From Nocardioides sp. (GTDB lineage Bacteria > Actinomycetota > Actinomycetes > Propionibacteriales > Nocardioidaceae): a DNA stretch of 64,000 nucleotides. A model generated the notes under the pieces. That model searched no databases. It had not been told where the DNA came from and worked only from the letters and a program-made list of their open reading frames with translations. This document shows positions 1 to 8,737 of this stretch, piece after piece (positions within the stretch are counted from its first letter, which is position 1; every line of letters begins with the position of its first letter). Made by a program: the position numbers and the translations under genes. The DNA lies in assembly GCF_029937575.1 (NCBI RefSeq), contig NZ_JAPYPS010000018.1, forward strand, positions 1-64,000, given 5' to 3'.

Positions 1-35
1 GGGCCCGCCTAGTCATTTCTGACTAGCGCGGGCCC
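1..35. terminator. Hairpin at left window edge
   Basis: The arms GGGCCCGCCTAGTCA and TGACTAGCGCGGGCCC pair with one bulged base around a TTTC loop. It lies just beyond the end of the minus-strand gene that stops at 68, so it could end that transcript. There is no U tract, as is usual for high-GC actinobacterial terminators. What lies to its left is outside the window. Confidence 0.5.
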
Positions 36-67
36 CGACCGTCGGGTTCCGTGGGTTGCCGCCGGGA

Positions 68-652
68 TCAGGCCGCGACGTCTCCCTGTCCGCTGTCGTC
101 GAGTCGCTCGACGTCGGGCCTCCGGCGCGCCCGAGCGGCGAGCTCGAGACCGGTGTAGCTGCCCGGCTCGTAGATCGGCGGCATCGGGGGGCGCTTCTTG
201 GCCTTCACCGAGGGGGCGCTCCGCTTCGGGTCGGACTGCGGACGGTCAGCGACGTCGAGCCCGTTGGCCGAGGCGAAGAGCTTGAGCTCCTCGAGGTCCG
301 GGACGGTGCCGTTGCTGATGTGGGTGAGCAGCTGCTCGTGGGTGAGGTCGGCCGCGACCACGATGCCGAGCACCTCGGCGCCGAACTGCTCGAGCCACAG
401 CCACATGGTGAAGGGCTTGATCCCCTGCTCGTCGGCGCGCTCGGTGATGAAACGCGCCTGCTGCACCGGCACTCCCTCACGGCCGAGGGCCGCCACGATG
501 TCGGCCGAGTTGACGTGCGTCGGGTGGGTGGCCACGAACTTGGCACGGCGGCTCGCCGAGCGCTGCCGGGAGGAGTCGGTGGCGGGACGCGAGATCTGGG
601 TCGCGAGCAGGATGCCGACCGTCAGGCATCCGATGAGGAGTGCGAGAGACAT
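68..652 (-). CDS. Hypothetical membrane-anchored protein
   Basis: The product is 194 aa and I do not recognise the family. Residues 1-17 are hydrophobic (MSLALLIGCLTVGILLA), which suggests an N-terminal anchor. A basic Arg/Ser-rich linker (about 25-40) and a predicted soluble part follow. The last 60 residues are rich in Pro, Lys and Arg. The start ATG has AAGGAA about 10 nt upstream. The third-position GC bias is typical of a real gene. It stands alone: the next gene upstream, kshB, ends 195 nt away. No catalytic motif is visible. Confidence 0.6.
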   Translation of the reverse strand: MSLALLIGCLTVGILLATQISRPATDSSRQRSASRRAKFVATHPTHVNSADIVAALGREGVPVQQARFITERADEQGIKPFTMWLWLEQFGAEVLGIVVAADLTHEQLLTHISNGTVPDLEELKLFASANGLDVADRPQSDPKRSAPSVKAKKRPPMPPIYEPGSYTGLELAARARRRPDVERLDDSGQGDVAA

Positions 653-847
653 GGGGGGTCGTTCCTTACATGGGGGAGTGGGGGGCGCACCTGAGGAGGT
701 GCTACGAAGTCAAACGGACTCGCCGTACGCAGGTCACGTGTTACCGCAAAATAGATCTTGCGGTCTAGACCGGAGCCCGTCTCCCCCACCCGTTGTTACT
801 CAATTGTGGATCTTGTGGACGCATGGTTACCTCTGGGTCGGGTACCC

Positions 848-1963
848 CTAGGAGTAGCTGGCGCGCACGACGTCGGTTGTCGCGGTCGCCTGGCAGGCCA
901 ACCGGATCCCGTCGGCGAGGTCCTCGTCGTCCAGCACGTCGTTGTGCGCCATGGACACCTCGCCCTCGATCAGGCGTACCGCGCACGCCGAGCACTCCCC
1001 CTCCCGACACGAGTACGGCGCCTTCACCCCACGTGCCTCCAGGTGCTCCAGCAGCGTGGTGGAGCGCTCCCAGTCGTCGAAGACGTGCTTCTCACCGTCC
1101 AGCTCCACCTCGAGGCGCACGGGGTCGGCGTCGGCGGTCACGCTGACGTCCCCCGAGCTGCTCTCCTCCACGGCGGCGGTCGTCGCTGCCGGGGCAGGCG
1201 GCTCCGCAGCCTCCACGGCCCCCGGCACGTCGCCGAACGGGTTGCCACCCAGGGACACGAACTTCTCCTGATGCCTGCGGGCTCGGGGGAAGTCGAGCTC
1301 CTTGAGGGCGGCGGTGGTCATCTTCATGAAGGGCGCCGGTCCGCACACGAACGCGTCGCGCTCCTGGTAGGGCGCAGCGAACGCGCGCAGCTGCTCCTGG
1401 GTGGGCAGGCCCTGCACGCTCTCCAGCCAGTGGATCACGAGGAGCCGACAGGGATGGGCGGCTGCGAGCTCGGAGAGCTCGCGGGCGAAGATCACCGAGC
1501 TCTCGTCCCGGTTGGCGTAGAACACCGTGATCTGCCCGCTGCCGCGAGCCAGCGCCGTACGCGTGATCGACATGATCGGAGTGACGCCGCTGCCGCCGGC
1601 GAACAGCAACAGGTCGGCGTCCAGGGACGCCGGGGTGAAGATCCCGCTCGGGGGCAGGACCCGCAGCGTGTCGCCCGCGCCGACGCGGTCGCAGATCCAG
1701 TTGGACGCATAGCCCTCGGCGGTGCGCTTGACCGTGATGGTCAAGCTCGTCTCGGCGCCCTCGTCACCCGGGCTGCTGCACAGCGAGTAGCACCGGGCAG
1801 CGACGCCCGTCTGGTCGCTGGGAACGGCCACGGTGAGGAACTGGCCGGGCCGGTACGTGAAGTCGGTGGCGGCCTCGGTCGGGACGCGGAAGGTGATCGA
1901 GTGGGCGTCGGCGGTCTCTTCGACGACGTCGATGACCTCGAGCTCGTAGGAAACAGGCTCCAC
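848..1963 (-). CDS. kshB: 3-ketosteroid 9alpha-monooxygenase, reductase component
   Basis: The product is 371 aa. It passes electrons from NAD(P)H through FAD and a plant-type [2Fe-2S] cluster to the oxygenase KshA, which hydroxylates C9 of 3-ketosteroids so that ring B opens. The N-terminal half has the ferredoxin-reductase FAD motif RCYSLCSSP and the nucleotide-binding stretch LFAGGSGVTPIMS. The C-terminus has the cluster ligands in CREGECSACAVRL and a late LACQA. An acidic, Ala/Pro-rich linker joins the two. I chose the GTG at 1963, preceded by AAAGAGA; an upstream in-frame start would add 13 residues of non-conserved sequence. It follows kshA and a small Cys-rich gene on the same strand. 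Related phenylacetyl-CoA-type reductases look alike, so the name depends on the neighbouring kshA. Confidence 0.85.
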   Translation of the reverse strand: MEPVSYELEVIDVVEETADAHSITFRVPTEAATDFTYRPGQFLTVAVPSDQTGVAARCYSLCSSPGDEGAETSLTITVKRTAEGYASNWICDRVGAGDTLRVLPPSGIFTPASLDADLLLFAGGSGVTPIMSITRTALARGSGQITVFYANRDESSVIFARELSELAAAHPCRLLVIHWLESVQGLPTQEQLRAFAAPYQERDAFVCGPAPFMKMTTAALKELDFPRARRHQEKFVSLGGNPFGDVPGAVEAAEPPAPAATTAAVEESSSGDVSVTADADPVRLEVELDGEKHVFDDWERSTTLLEHLEARGVKAPYSCREGECSACAVRLIEGEVSMAHNDVLDDEDLADGIRLACQATATTDVVRASYS

Positions 1964-2041
1964 GGTTCTCTTTCGTGACGAGGTTGGGTAGGACAGCAGC
2001 ACACCGGATCCCGGTGGAGCGACGCTGAGCAGGCGCGAGGG

Positions 2042-2341
2042 TCAGTAGCCGTCCTCGGCGCCGAGGGGGATTCTTCCCTCACGGGCCGCGGCGTCGATGC
2101 TGGCCTCCATCCGTGGACACCCCGCGTGGACGGAGCGGGCGCGCGGCACGCCCCGGCGCGACAGCACCGGGCACGAGCCCTGGGCGCTCGAGCTCCACTG
2201 GATCGCGGTGTGGTGCTCGCTGTTCTTCTTCACGCCGACCTCCGCCAGGCAGTCCAGGCAGGCGACCGTGGTCTGACGCGCCTCGGTGTAGAGCCGCCGG
2301 TCCTCGAGGGTGTCGTCGCTGGTGGGTACGAACGAGGCCAT
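2042..2341 (-). CDS. Small four-cysteine protein between kshA and kshB
   Basis: The product is 99 aa and I do not recognise the family. Four cysteines are visible: C28 and C31 in ACLDC, C57 in GSCP and C75 in AGCP, with an adjacent His pair (SEHHTA). This pattern could bind zinc or an iron-sulfur cluster. The ATG overlaps the kshA stop codon (ATGA), so translation is probably coupled to kshA. The kshB start lies 78 nt further on. By position it should be co-transcribed from the KstR-type operator upstream of kshA. A role as an accessory of the hydroxylase, for example in electron transfer or cluster delivery, is inference only. Confidence 0.7.
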   Translation of the reverse strand: MASFVPTSDDTLEDRRLYTEARQTTVACLDCLAEVGVKKNSEHHTAIQWSSSAQGSCPVLSRRGVPRARSVHAGCPRMEASIDAAAREGRIPLGAEDGY

Positions 2342-3507
2342 CAGTGTGCCGCGGTCGCCTCGGCGGACTCCGACGACGGCGGGGCCGTCTCCTCCTCCTG
2401 AGCGCGCTTGGCCAGGTTGTCGGCTACCTCCTCCTGCCAGTACTCGTTGGCCTTGGTGGTGTCGACCTCGAACTCGAACCGGTCGGTCATCTCGGCCGCG
2501 ATGTCGGCCCGGTCGACGTAGAACTGCTCGTACCACCGACGCAGCTGGTAGACGGGACCATCCTCCTCGCAGAGCAGCGGGTTCTGCACGGGCACCTTGT
2601 TCTTCCAGATGTGCACGTCCTGCAGGAAGCCCCCACCGAACATCTCGGCGTACTTCCCGGCGATGAACTGAGCGGTCGGCTCGTCGATGCCCTCGGGCTT
2701 CTTGACCGTGATGCCGTACTGGAGGGTGAACGAGTCCGGACCCGTCGGGATGTGACAGTTGATCAGGATGACCTCGGTCTGGAAGCCCTTGTAGTCGACG
2801 TCGAGCCAGTTGATCATGTACGACGGCCCGTAGTACGTCGCCTCGGACTTGAGGAAGAGGTCGGCGTCGCCGTACCCGCCGCTCATGTCGGGACGCCCCT
2901 TGGACTCCATGAACTGGGTGGCGACGTGACCTTCGAAGACGTTGCGGAAGCTGGTGGGGAACGAGAAGTGCACGTAGTAGAAGTGCGCCATGTCGACCAC
3001 GTTGTCGATCAGCTCGCGGCAGTGGGAGTCCTCGATCGGAACGACCTCCCAGGACCAGTCGGTGTACTCGTCGGTCCCGACGCCGGGGAGCTCGGGCGGC
3101 AGGATGTCGTGGTCGGCGTCGCTGCCCTCGGTGTCGTGCCAGATCAGCAGCTGACCGTTGCGGATCGCCGTCGGGTACTTCTGCGTGCGGGCGCGCAGCG
3201 GCACGCGTCGGGCGTAGGGGATCGCCTTGCACTTGCCGTCGCCACCCCAGCGCCAGTCGTGGAACGGGCAGGCGATCTCGTCACCCTTGACCGATCCCTG
3301 CGTGAGGTCGCCACCCATGTGGCGGCAGTAGCCGTCGAGCACCTGCAGGTCGCCGTGGGTGTCCTGCCAGACGACCAGCTTGGTGCCGAAGGCCTCGATC
3401 CCGTGCGGCTTTCCGTCCCCGAAGGCACTCGCCAGTCCGAGGCAGTGCCAGCCGCGGGCGAACCGCTCGGGGGCGGCGCCCTGGTCGAGCATGCGAGTCT
3501 CACTCAT
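2341..3507 (-). CDS. kshA: 3-ketosteroid 9alpha-monooxygenase, oxygenase component
   Basis: The product is 388 aa, a Rieske non-heme iron oxygenase. It hydroxylates C9 of androstadienedione-type ketosteroids or their CoA thioesters. The Rieske ligands are in YCRHMGG and CPFHDW (about residues 60-85). The mononuclear iron site is in DNVVDMAHFYYVH (about 168-180). The length matches known KshA proteins. The ATG is preceded by GGGAGA. The gene diverges from fadE26, and a single KstR-type palindrome sits in the 97 nt between them. A minus-strand -10 box TAGCCT is at 3565-3570. The C-terminal tail is acidic and Ala/Ser-rich, as in several actinobacterial KshA proteins. Confidence 0.93.
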   Translation of the reverse strand: MSETRMLDQGAAPERFARGWHCLGLASAFGDGKPHGIEAFGTKLVVWQDTHGDLQVLDGYCRHMGGDLTQGSVKGDEIACPFHDWRWGGDGKCKAIPYARRVPLRARTQKYPTAIRNGQLLIWHDTEGSDADHDILPPELPGVGTDEYTDWSWEVVPIEDSHCRELIDNVVDMAHFYYVHFSFPTSFRNVFEGHVATQFMESKGRPDMSGGYGDADLFLKSEATYYGPSYMINWLDVDYKGFQTEVILINCHIPTGPDSFTLQYGITVKKPEGIDEPTAQFIAGKYAEMFGGGFLQDVHIWKNKVPVQNPLLCEEDGPVYQLRRWYEQFYVDRADIAAEMTDRFEFEVDTTKANEYWQEEVADNLAKRAQEEETAPPSSESAEATAAH

Positions 3508-3580
3508 TGCGTCTCCCGTGTCGTGCGTCCATCGGTCCTGCTCGGGCCATTCAACGTCAAGGCGAGGCTAGCCGAAAACG

Positions 3581-3592
3581 AGAACACGTTCT
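3581..3592. promoter_or_regulatory. KstR-type operator between kshA and fadE26
   Basis: AGAACACGTTCT is a perfect palindrome fitting the known KstR consensus TNNAACNNGTTNNA. Its right edge merges with TAGTCT (3592-3597), a -10 box only 7 nt before the fadE26 ATG. On the other strand it covers the region just upstream of the kshA -10 box. One repressor dimer could therefore block both divergent promoters. Confidence 0.88.
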
Positions 3593-3604
3593 AGTCTGAC
3601 GCCC

Positions 3605-4792
3605 ATGCGTGTAGTCCTCGAGCCTGAGCACCTGGCCCTGCGAGCGGAGCTGAAGGAGTACTTCGACGACCTCGTGACCCCCGAGCGGAGGGCCGGCCTC
3701 GCCTCGGCCACCGGGGAGTTCGGTGAGGCCGGGGTCTACAAGGAGGTCATCCGCCAGATCGGCACCGACGGCTGGCTGGGCATCGGCTGGCCCCGGGAGT
3801 ACGGCGGCCAGGCCCGCTCGATGATCGAGCAGCTGATCTTCACCGATGCCGCGGCCGTGGCCGGCGTACCGATTCCCTACCTGACGCTCAACACCGTCGG
3901 GCCCACGATCATGCGCTACGGCAGCGACGCCCAGAAGGAGTACATCCTCCCGAAGATCCTCGCGGGCGACCTGCACTTCTCGATCGGCTACTCCGAGCCC
4001 GGCTCGGGCACCGACCTCGCGTCGCTGAAGACCAGGGCCACCCGCGAGGGCGACGAGTGGGTGATCAACGGCCAGAAGATGTGGACCTCGCTCATCCAGT
4101 ACGCCGACTGGATCTGGCTGGCCTGCCGCACCGATCCCGACCTCCCCCGCCACAAGGGACTGTCGATGATCATGGTCCCCGCACAGGCGCCCGGCGTCTC
4201 GTACACGCCCGTGCACACCGTCGCCGGCGTCGGCACCAGCGCGACGTACTACGAGGACGTGCGTGTCCCGGCCGAGAACCTCGTCGGCGAGCTCAACGGT
4301 GGTTGGTCGTTGATGACCAACCAGCTCAACCACGAACGCGTCTCACTCACGTCGGCGGCGCCGACGGTCCACTCGCTCAAGCTCGTGCGGGAGTGGGCCC
4401 AGCAGACCAAGAACCCCGACGGCCAGCGCGTCATCGACACCGAGTGGGTCCAGATCGCTCTCGGCCGGGTCCACGCGCGTGTCGAGGCACTGGCGCTGCT
4501 CAACTGGAAGCTCGCCGCCGACGCCGACGCGAAGGTCGACCTCTCCCCCGCCGAGGCCTCGGCCATCAAGATCTACGGCTCGGAGCTCAACACCGAGGTC
4601 TACCGCACGCTCACCGAGATCGTCGGTCCGCAGGCCGGCCTCACCGGCGACTCCGAGGGAGCAGCCCTGGCCGGCCGGCTCGAGCGCTACTACCGGTCGT
4701 CGCTGGTGATGACGTTCGGCGGCGGCACCAACGAGATCCAGCGCGACATCATCGGCTACGTGGGCCTCGGCCTGCCCGCCGCGAAGCGATAG
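3605..4792 (+). CDS. fadE26: Steroid side-chain acyl-CoA dehydrogenase, alpha subunit
   Basis: The product is 395 aa and closely resembles mycobacterial FadE26 (ChsE4), which forms an alpha2beta2 enzyme with FadE27. That enzyme introduces the alpha-beta double bond into the C26-CoA ester of the cholesterol side chain. Visible motifs are IGYSEPGSGTDLA and MWTSLIQYADW in the middle domain and FGGGTNEIQRDIIG near the C-terminus. The start is the ATG 7 nt after a TAGTCT -10 box, so the mRNA is probably leaderless and under KstR control. fadE27 begins 18 nt after the stop, followed by fadD17, the same order as Rv3504-Rv3506. Confidence 0.92.
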   Translation: MRVVLEPEHLALRAELKEYFDDLVTPERRAGLASATGEFGEAGVYKEVIRQIGTDGWLGIGWPREYGGQARSMIEQLIFTDAAAVAGVPIPYLTLNTVGPTIMRYGSDAQKEYILPKILAGDLHFSIGYSEPGSGTDLASLKTRATREGDEWVINGQKMWTSLIQYADWIWLACRTDPDLPRHKGLSMIMVPAQAPGVSYTPVHTVAGVGTSATYYEDVRVPAENLVGELNGGWSLMTNQLNHERVSLTSAAPTVHSLKLVREWAQQTKNPDGQRVIDTEWVQIALGRVHARVEALALLNWKLAADADAKVDLSPAEASAIKIYGSELNTEVYRTLTEIVGPQAGLTGDSEGAALAGRLERYYRSSLVMTFGGGTNEIQRDIIGYVGLGLPAAKR

Positions 4793-4810
4793 AGGACGGG
4801 ACGCACACCC

Positions 4811-5923
4811 ATGGACTTCTCCTTCACCTCCGAGCAGGACGAGGCCGCCGCGCTCGCCGCGACCATCCTCGGCGAGCGGGCGACCAACGAGCGACAGAAG
4901 CAGGTCGAGGCCGCGGGGTCGCGCTTCGACGCCGAGCTGTGGGGTGAGCTCGCCTCCTCCGGCCTGACCACCCTCGCGGTCCCGGAGCAGTACGGCGGTG
5001 CCGGGCTCGGCCTCGTCGAGCTGTGCCGGGTGCTGGTCGAGGTCGGCCGCACCGTCGCCCCGGTCCCGCTGGCCGTCCACGGGCCGGCGGCCCTGCTCGT
5101 CGCCGAGCGCGGCACCGAGGCCCAGCGCGAGTCCGTGCTCCCCCGCGTGGCGTCCGGCGAGCTGATCCTCACCGCCGCGGTCGCCGAGGAGCGCTCGCAC
5201 CTCCCGGCACGCCCGACGGTCCTGGCACGTGCTGCCGGTGACGGGAGCGACGACTGGGTGCTGACCGGGTCGAAGTCGATCGTCCGCGCCGGTGGCGTCG
5301 CAGGTCTCCTGCTCCTCACCGCTGCCACGGACCAGGGTGTCGGCGTGTTCCTCCTCGACCCGGCCGCCGACGGCGTCACGGGCGTCGAGGGACACAGCAG
5401 CGACCGGGACGCCGTCGTACGACTCGACCTCGACGGCGCCGCCGCTCAGCTGCTGGGCGACGTCGACGGTGCCGCCGCGGACCGCCTCGCCCAGTTCCTC
5501 ATCGCCTGTGCGGCCGCCGAGCAGCTCGGCGTCACCGAGGGTGCGCTGCACCTGACGGCCGCCTACGCCAAGACGCGCGAGCAGTTCGGCCGACCGATCG
5601 GCACGTTCCAGGCGGTCTCGCAGCGTCTCGCCGACGGCTACATCGACGTGCTCGCTCAGCGACTCACCCTGTGGCAGGCAGTGTGGCGCCTCGCCGAGGG
5701 GCTCCCTGCCGAGACCGAGGTCGCCACCGCCAAGCTCTGGGCCGCCGACGCCGGGCACAAGCTCGCCCACACGACGGTCCACGTGCACGGCGGGGTCGGC
5801 ATCGACCTGGACGGCGAGGCGCACCGCTACTTCACGACGGCCAAGCGTTTCGAGTTCCTCTTCGGCGGCGCCACTGAGCAGGCGTTGACCATCGGACGGG
5901 CGCTGGCTGCGGAGCCTGCCTGA
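4811..5923 (+). CDS. fadE27: Steroid side-chain acyl-CoA dehydrogenase, beta subunit
   Basis: The product is 370 aa, an acyl-CoA dehydrogenase fold with the N-terminal VPEQYGGAGLGL motif, a reduced middle domain and the C-terminal KTREQFGRPIGTFQAVSQ and VHVHGGVGIDLDGEAHRYF segments. In the known FadE26/FadE27 (ChsE4/ChsE5) heterotetramer the two subunits share FAD sites and only one carries the catalytic base, so the divergence from the first subunit is expected. The ATG lies 18 nt behind fadE26 with GAGGA upstream, which indicates co-translation. It acts in the cytosol on 26-oyl-CoA sterol intermediates. Confidence 0.9.
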   Translation: MDFSFTSEQDEAAALAATILGERATNERQKQVEAAGSRFDAELWGELASSGLTTLAVPEQYGGAGLGLVELCRVLVEVGRTVAPVPLAVHGPAALLVAERGTEAQRESVLPRVASGELILTAAVAEERSHLPARPTVLARAAGDGSDDWVLTGSKSIVRAGGVAGLLLLTAATDQGVGVFLLDPAADGVTGVEGHSSDRDAVVRLDLDGAAAQLLGDVDGAAADRLAQFLIACAAAEQLGVTEGALHLTAAYAKTREQFGRPIGTFQAVSQRLADGYIDVLAQRLTLWQAVWRLAEGLPAETEVATAKLWAADAGHKLAHTTVHVHGGVGIDLDGEAHRYFTTAKRFEFLFGGATEQALTIGRALAAEPA

Positions 5924-5924
5924 T

Positions 5925-6012
5925 CGTGTCCCAGTCCCACAATTGTGCCGTCCTGACACGTTCGGCGGCCGTGGACGTGCCACATCGGCACAATTGTGCG
6001 ATCTGGACGTCC
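5925..6012. repeat. Pair of nested palindromes between fadE27 and fadD17
   Basis: CACAATTGTG occurs twice (5938-5947 and 5989-5998). The first copy is nested inside CGTGTC/GACACG (5925-5930, 5955-5960). The second is nested inside GGACGT/ACGTCC (5973-5978, 6007-6012) and flanked by ATCG/CGAT. The two copies with their flanking GCC/GGC also form a 12-bp inverted repeat with each other. The module fills the 103-nt gap in the operon and could be a hairpin pair or a protein-binding array. Confidence 0.7.
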
Positions 6013-6026
6013 GGGGCGACGACCCC

Positions 6027-7607
6027 ATGACCGACGCCCCCACCGTGCGCGACCACCTGGTGGCGCGCTCCGAGGACGACCGGCCGGGGCTGCTGGCCGG
6101 CGACGCCGCCTGGAGCTGGCGCGAGGTCGTCGACGCTTCCCGGGTGCGCGCGACCCTCCTGTCGTCCGTGCTGTCCCCGGGCAGCCCGCCCCACGTGGGT
6201 GTCCTGCTCGAGAACACCCCGGAGTTCCTCTTCCTCCTCGGTGGAGCGGCCCTCGGCGGTCACGTCGTCGTCGGACTCAACCACACCCGCCGCGGAGCCG
6301 CCCTCGCTGCCGACGTACGACGGGCCGACGTGCAGGTGGTCGTGACCGAGGAGTCGCTCGCGCCCCTCCTGGACGGGCTCGACCTGGGTGTGCCCGTGCT
6401 CGTCGTCGGCTCACCCGCGTGGCGGGCCCTGGTCGAGGACGCCGAGTCGGCGCCGCGGTCAGGCACCGCCACCGCCACCGGCACCCCGGCGCCCGACGAC
6501 CTGCTGATGCTGATCTTCACCTCCGGCACCTCGGGCGAGCCCAAGGCCGTCAACGTGACCCACGAGAAGATCGCCTACCCGGGGCAGTTCCTCTCCGAGC
6601 GGTTCGGCCTCACCCCCGACGACGTCGCCTACCTCTCCATGCCGCTGTTCCACTCGAACGCGATCATGGCCGGCTGGGCCCCCGCGCTGGCCGTCGGCGC
6701 CACCATCGCCCTCGCGCCGCGCTTCAGTGCGTCCGGGTTCCTGCCTGACGTGCGCCGCTACGGGGCCACGTACGCCAACTACGTCGGCAAGCCGCTGGCC
6801 TACGTGATGGCCACCTCCGAGATGCCTGACGACGCCGACAACCCGTTGCGGCTGGTGTTCGGCAACGAGGCGAACGAGCGCGACATCGAGGGGTTCGGGC
6901 GCCGCTTCGGGTGCACGGTGATCGACTCCTACTCATCGACGGAGAACGCCGTGATCGTGCAGCGGGTCGCCGGGATGCCGCCGGGCAGTCTCGGCCGGCC
7001 GGTCGACGGCGTCGCGGTGCTCGACCCCGCCACCGCGGAGCCGACGGCGGACGCGATCTTCGACGACGACGGCAGGCTGCTCAACGCCGAGGGCGCGACG
7101 GGCGAGCTCGTCAACACCCACGGCTCCGGCGCCTTCGCCGGCTACTACCGCGACGACAGCGCCGAGGCCGAGCGGATGCGAGGCGGGATGTACTGGTCGG
7201 GCGACCTGGCGTACCGGGACGCCGACGGATTCGTCTACTTCGCCGGGCGCAGCGCCGACTGGCTGCGAGTCGACGGCGAGAACCTCGCAGCCGCCCCGAT
7301 CGAGCGGATCCTGCTGCGACACCCGGCCGTCTCGGAGGCGGCGGTGTACGCCGTGCCAGATCCCGCGGGCGGCGACCAGGTGGTTGCCGCGCTGCTCCTG
7401 CGCGACGGGCTGACGCCGCAGACCCTGGCCGCGTTCCTCGACGAGCAGGACGACCTGTCCCCCCAGGCCCGGCCACGCTACGTCCGGATCGTCGACGACC
7501 TGCCGCGCACCGCCACCAACAAGGTGCTCAAGCGAGCGTTGGCCGAGACCGGGGGCGGCACGACCTGGGAGCGGGCGCCGCGCGGCACGACGTACGCACC
7601 GATCTGA
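6027..7607 (+). CDS. fadD17: Acyl-CoA synthetase FadD17-like
   Basis: The product is 526 aa, an AMP-forming acyl-CoA ligase (ANL superfamily). It activates carboxylic acids as CoA esters; with FadE26/FadE27 as neighbours the likely substrate is a sterol side-chain acid. The P-loop motif is IFTSGTSGEPK, the adenylate motif includes DSYSSTENAV, and YWSGDLAYRDADG and the C-terminal TATNKVLKR carry the hinge Asp and catalytic Lys. The ATG at 6027 matches the family N-terminus; an upstream in-frame start would run through the palindromic spacer. The 103-nt gap from fadE27 holds a structured repeat, so expression relative to fadE26/fadE27 may be modulated there. Confidence 0.85.
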   Translation: MTDAPTVRDHLVARSEDDRPGLLAGDAAWSWREVVDASRVRATLLSSVLSPGSPPHVGVLLENTPEFLFLLGGAALGGHVVVGLNHTRRGAALAADVRRADVQVVVTEESLAPLLDGLDLGVPVLVVGSPAWRALVEDAESAPRSGTATATGTPAPDDLLMLIFTSGTSGEPKAVNVTHEKIAYPGQFLSERFGLTPDDVAYLSMPLFHSNAIMAGWAPALAVGATIALAPRFSASGFLPDVRRYGATYANYVGKPLAYVMATSEMPDDADNPLRLVFGNEANERDIEGFGRRFGCTVIDSYSSTENAVIVQRVAGMPPGSLGRPVDGVAVLDPATAEPTADAIFDDDGRLLNAEGATGELVNTHGSGAFAGYYRDDSAEAERMRGGMYWSGDLAYRDADGFVYFAGRSADWLRVDGENLAAAPIERILLRHPAVSEAAVYAVPDPAGGDQVVAALLLRDGLTPQTLAAFLDEQDDLSPQARPRYVRIVDDLPRTATNKVLKRALAETGGGTTWERAPRGTTYAPI

Positions 7608-7627
7608 GCGCTCGCGCCCGGGTGGCG

Positions 7628-8737
7628 CTACCGCAGCTTCTCCAGCTTGGCGACGGTCTCCTCGAACTCCGCCACGAGGTCGGCCATCACCTCGGCGACC
7701 GGGCGCACCTCGTTCATCCGCCCGACGATCTGGCCCACGGGCATGGAGATCACGTCGGGGTCGTTGGCAGCGCTGATCCGGTTGTGGGCGTCGGAGACGA
7801 GGAGGTTCTGCAGCGGCATGGGCAGCGGCGCCGGTGCGCCCTCCTCGGCCCAGGCCTCGGTCCACTTCGTCTTGAGCAGCCGGGCCGGCTTGCCGGTGTA
7901 GACGCGGGTCCGCACGGTGTCGCTGCTCGTGGCCCGGGTGAAGGCCGTCTGCCAGGCGTCGGAGTTGGCCGCACCCATCAGCTGGTACTCCTGCGTACCG
8001 AGCCAGATCGAGCCCATCCACACGCCCTGCGAACCCAGGGCCAGCGACGCGGCGATCTGGCGGCCGGAGCCGATGCCACCGGCGCCGAGGACGGGCACGT
8101 CGGGTCCGACGGCGTCCACGATGTCGGGCTGGAGCACCATGCTCGCCACCTCACCGGTGTGTCCGCCGGCCTCGTAGCCCTGCGCGATGATGATGTCGAC
8201 ACCGTTGTCGACGTGACTCAGCGCGTGCTTGGCGGCGCCGGCCAGGGCACCGATCTTGATGCCGTGCTCGTGGCACTTGTCGATGACGTCCTTCGGCGGC
8301 GAGCCGAGCGCATTGGCGATGAAGACGGGGCGGTGCTGCAGCGCGACGTCGAGGTGAGAGCGCGCCACCGAGTGCAGCCAGCCGAGCACGCCGTCGCGTC
8401 CCTCGCCCTCCGGCAGCGGCGGGACGCCGAGCTTGAGCAGGGTCTCGTCGACGAACTTCTTGTGGTCCTCGGGGATCATCGCGCCGAGGTCCATCGAGGT
8501 GCCCTCGGTGGGGATCTTCATCGGCATCACGATGTCGACGCCGTACGGCTTGCCGTCGGTGTTGTCGTCCAGCCACGACAGGACGCTCTCGAGCTCCTCG
8601 GTGTCGTTGAACCGGACGCACCCGAGGACCCCGAGGCCACCGGCCCTGGACACCGCCGCCGCCACGTGCTCGGAGGGAGTGAAGGCGAAGATCGGGTACT
8701 CGATGCCGAAGGCCTCGCACAGCGGGCTGCGCATCAT
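7628..8737 (-). CDS. Nitronate-monooxygenase-family flavoprotein, IpdC-like
   Basis: The product is 369 aa, an FMN-binding TIM barrel of the nitronate monooxygenase / 2-nitropropane dioxygenase family. Visible motifs are PIFAFTPSEHVAAAVSRAGG at the N-terminus, AQGYEAGGHTG around the usual active-site His, and LGAGGIGSGRQIAASLALG for phosphate binding. Family members such as IpdC take part in steroid ring degradation rather than nitronate oxidation. The start ATG overlaps the fadD19 stop (ATGA), so it is coupled to fadD19 and falls under the same KstR-type operator. The exact substrate cannot be assigned. It converges with fadD17, with 20 nt between the stop codons. Confidence 0.8.
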   Translation of the reverse strand: MMRSPLCEAFGIEYPIFAFTPSEHVAAAVSRAGGLGVLGCVRFNDTEELESVLSWLDDNTDGKPYGVDIVMPMKIPTEGTSMDLGAMIPEDHKKFVDETLLKLGVPPLPEGEGRDGVLGWLHSVARSHLDVALQHRPVFIANALGSPPKDVIDKCHEHGIKIGALAGAAKHALSHVDNGVDIIIAQGYEAGGHTGEVASMVLQPDIVDAVGPDVPVLGAGGIGSGRQIAASLALGSQGVWMGSIWLGTQEYQLMGAANSDAWQTAFTRATSSDTVRTRVYTGKPARLLKTKWTEAWAEEGAPAPLPMPLQNLLVSDAHNRISAANDPDVISMPVGQIVGRMNEVRPVAEVMADLVAEFEETVAKLEKLR

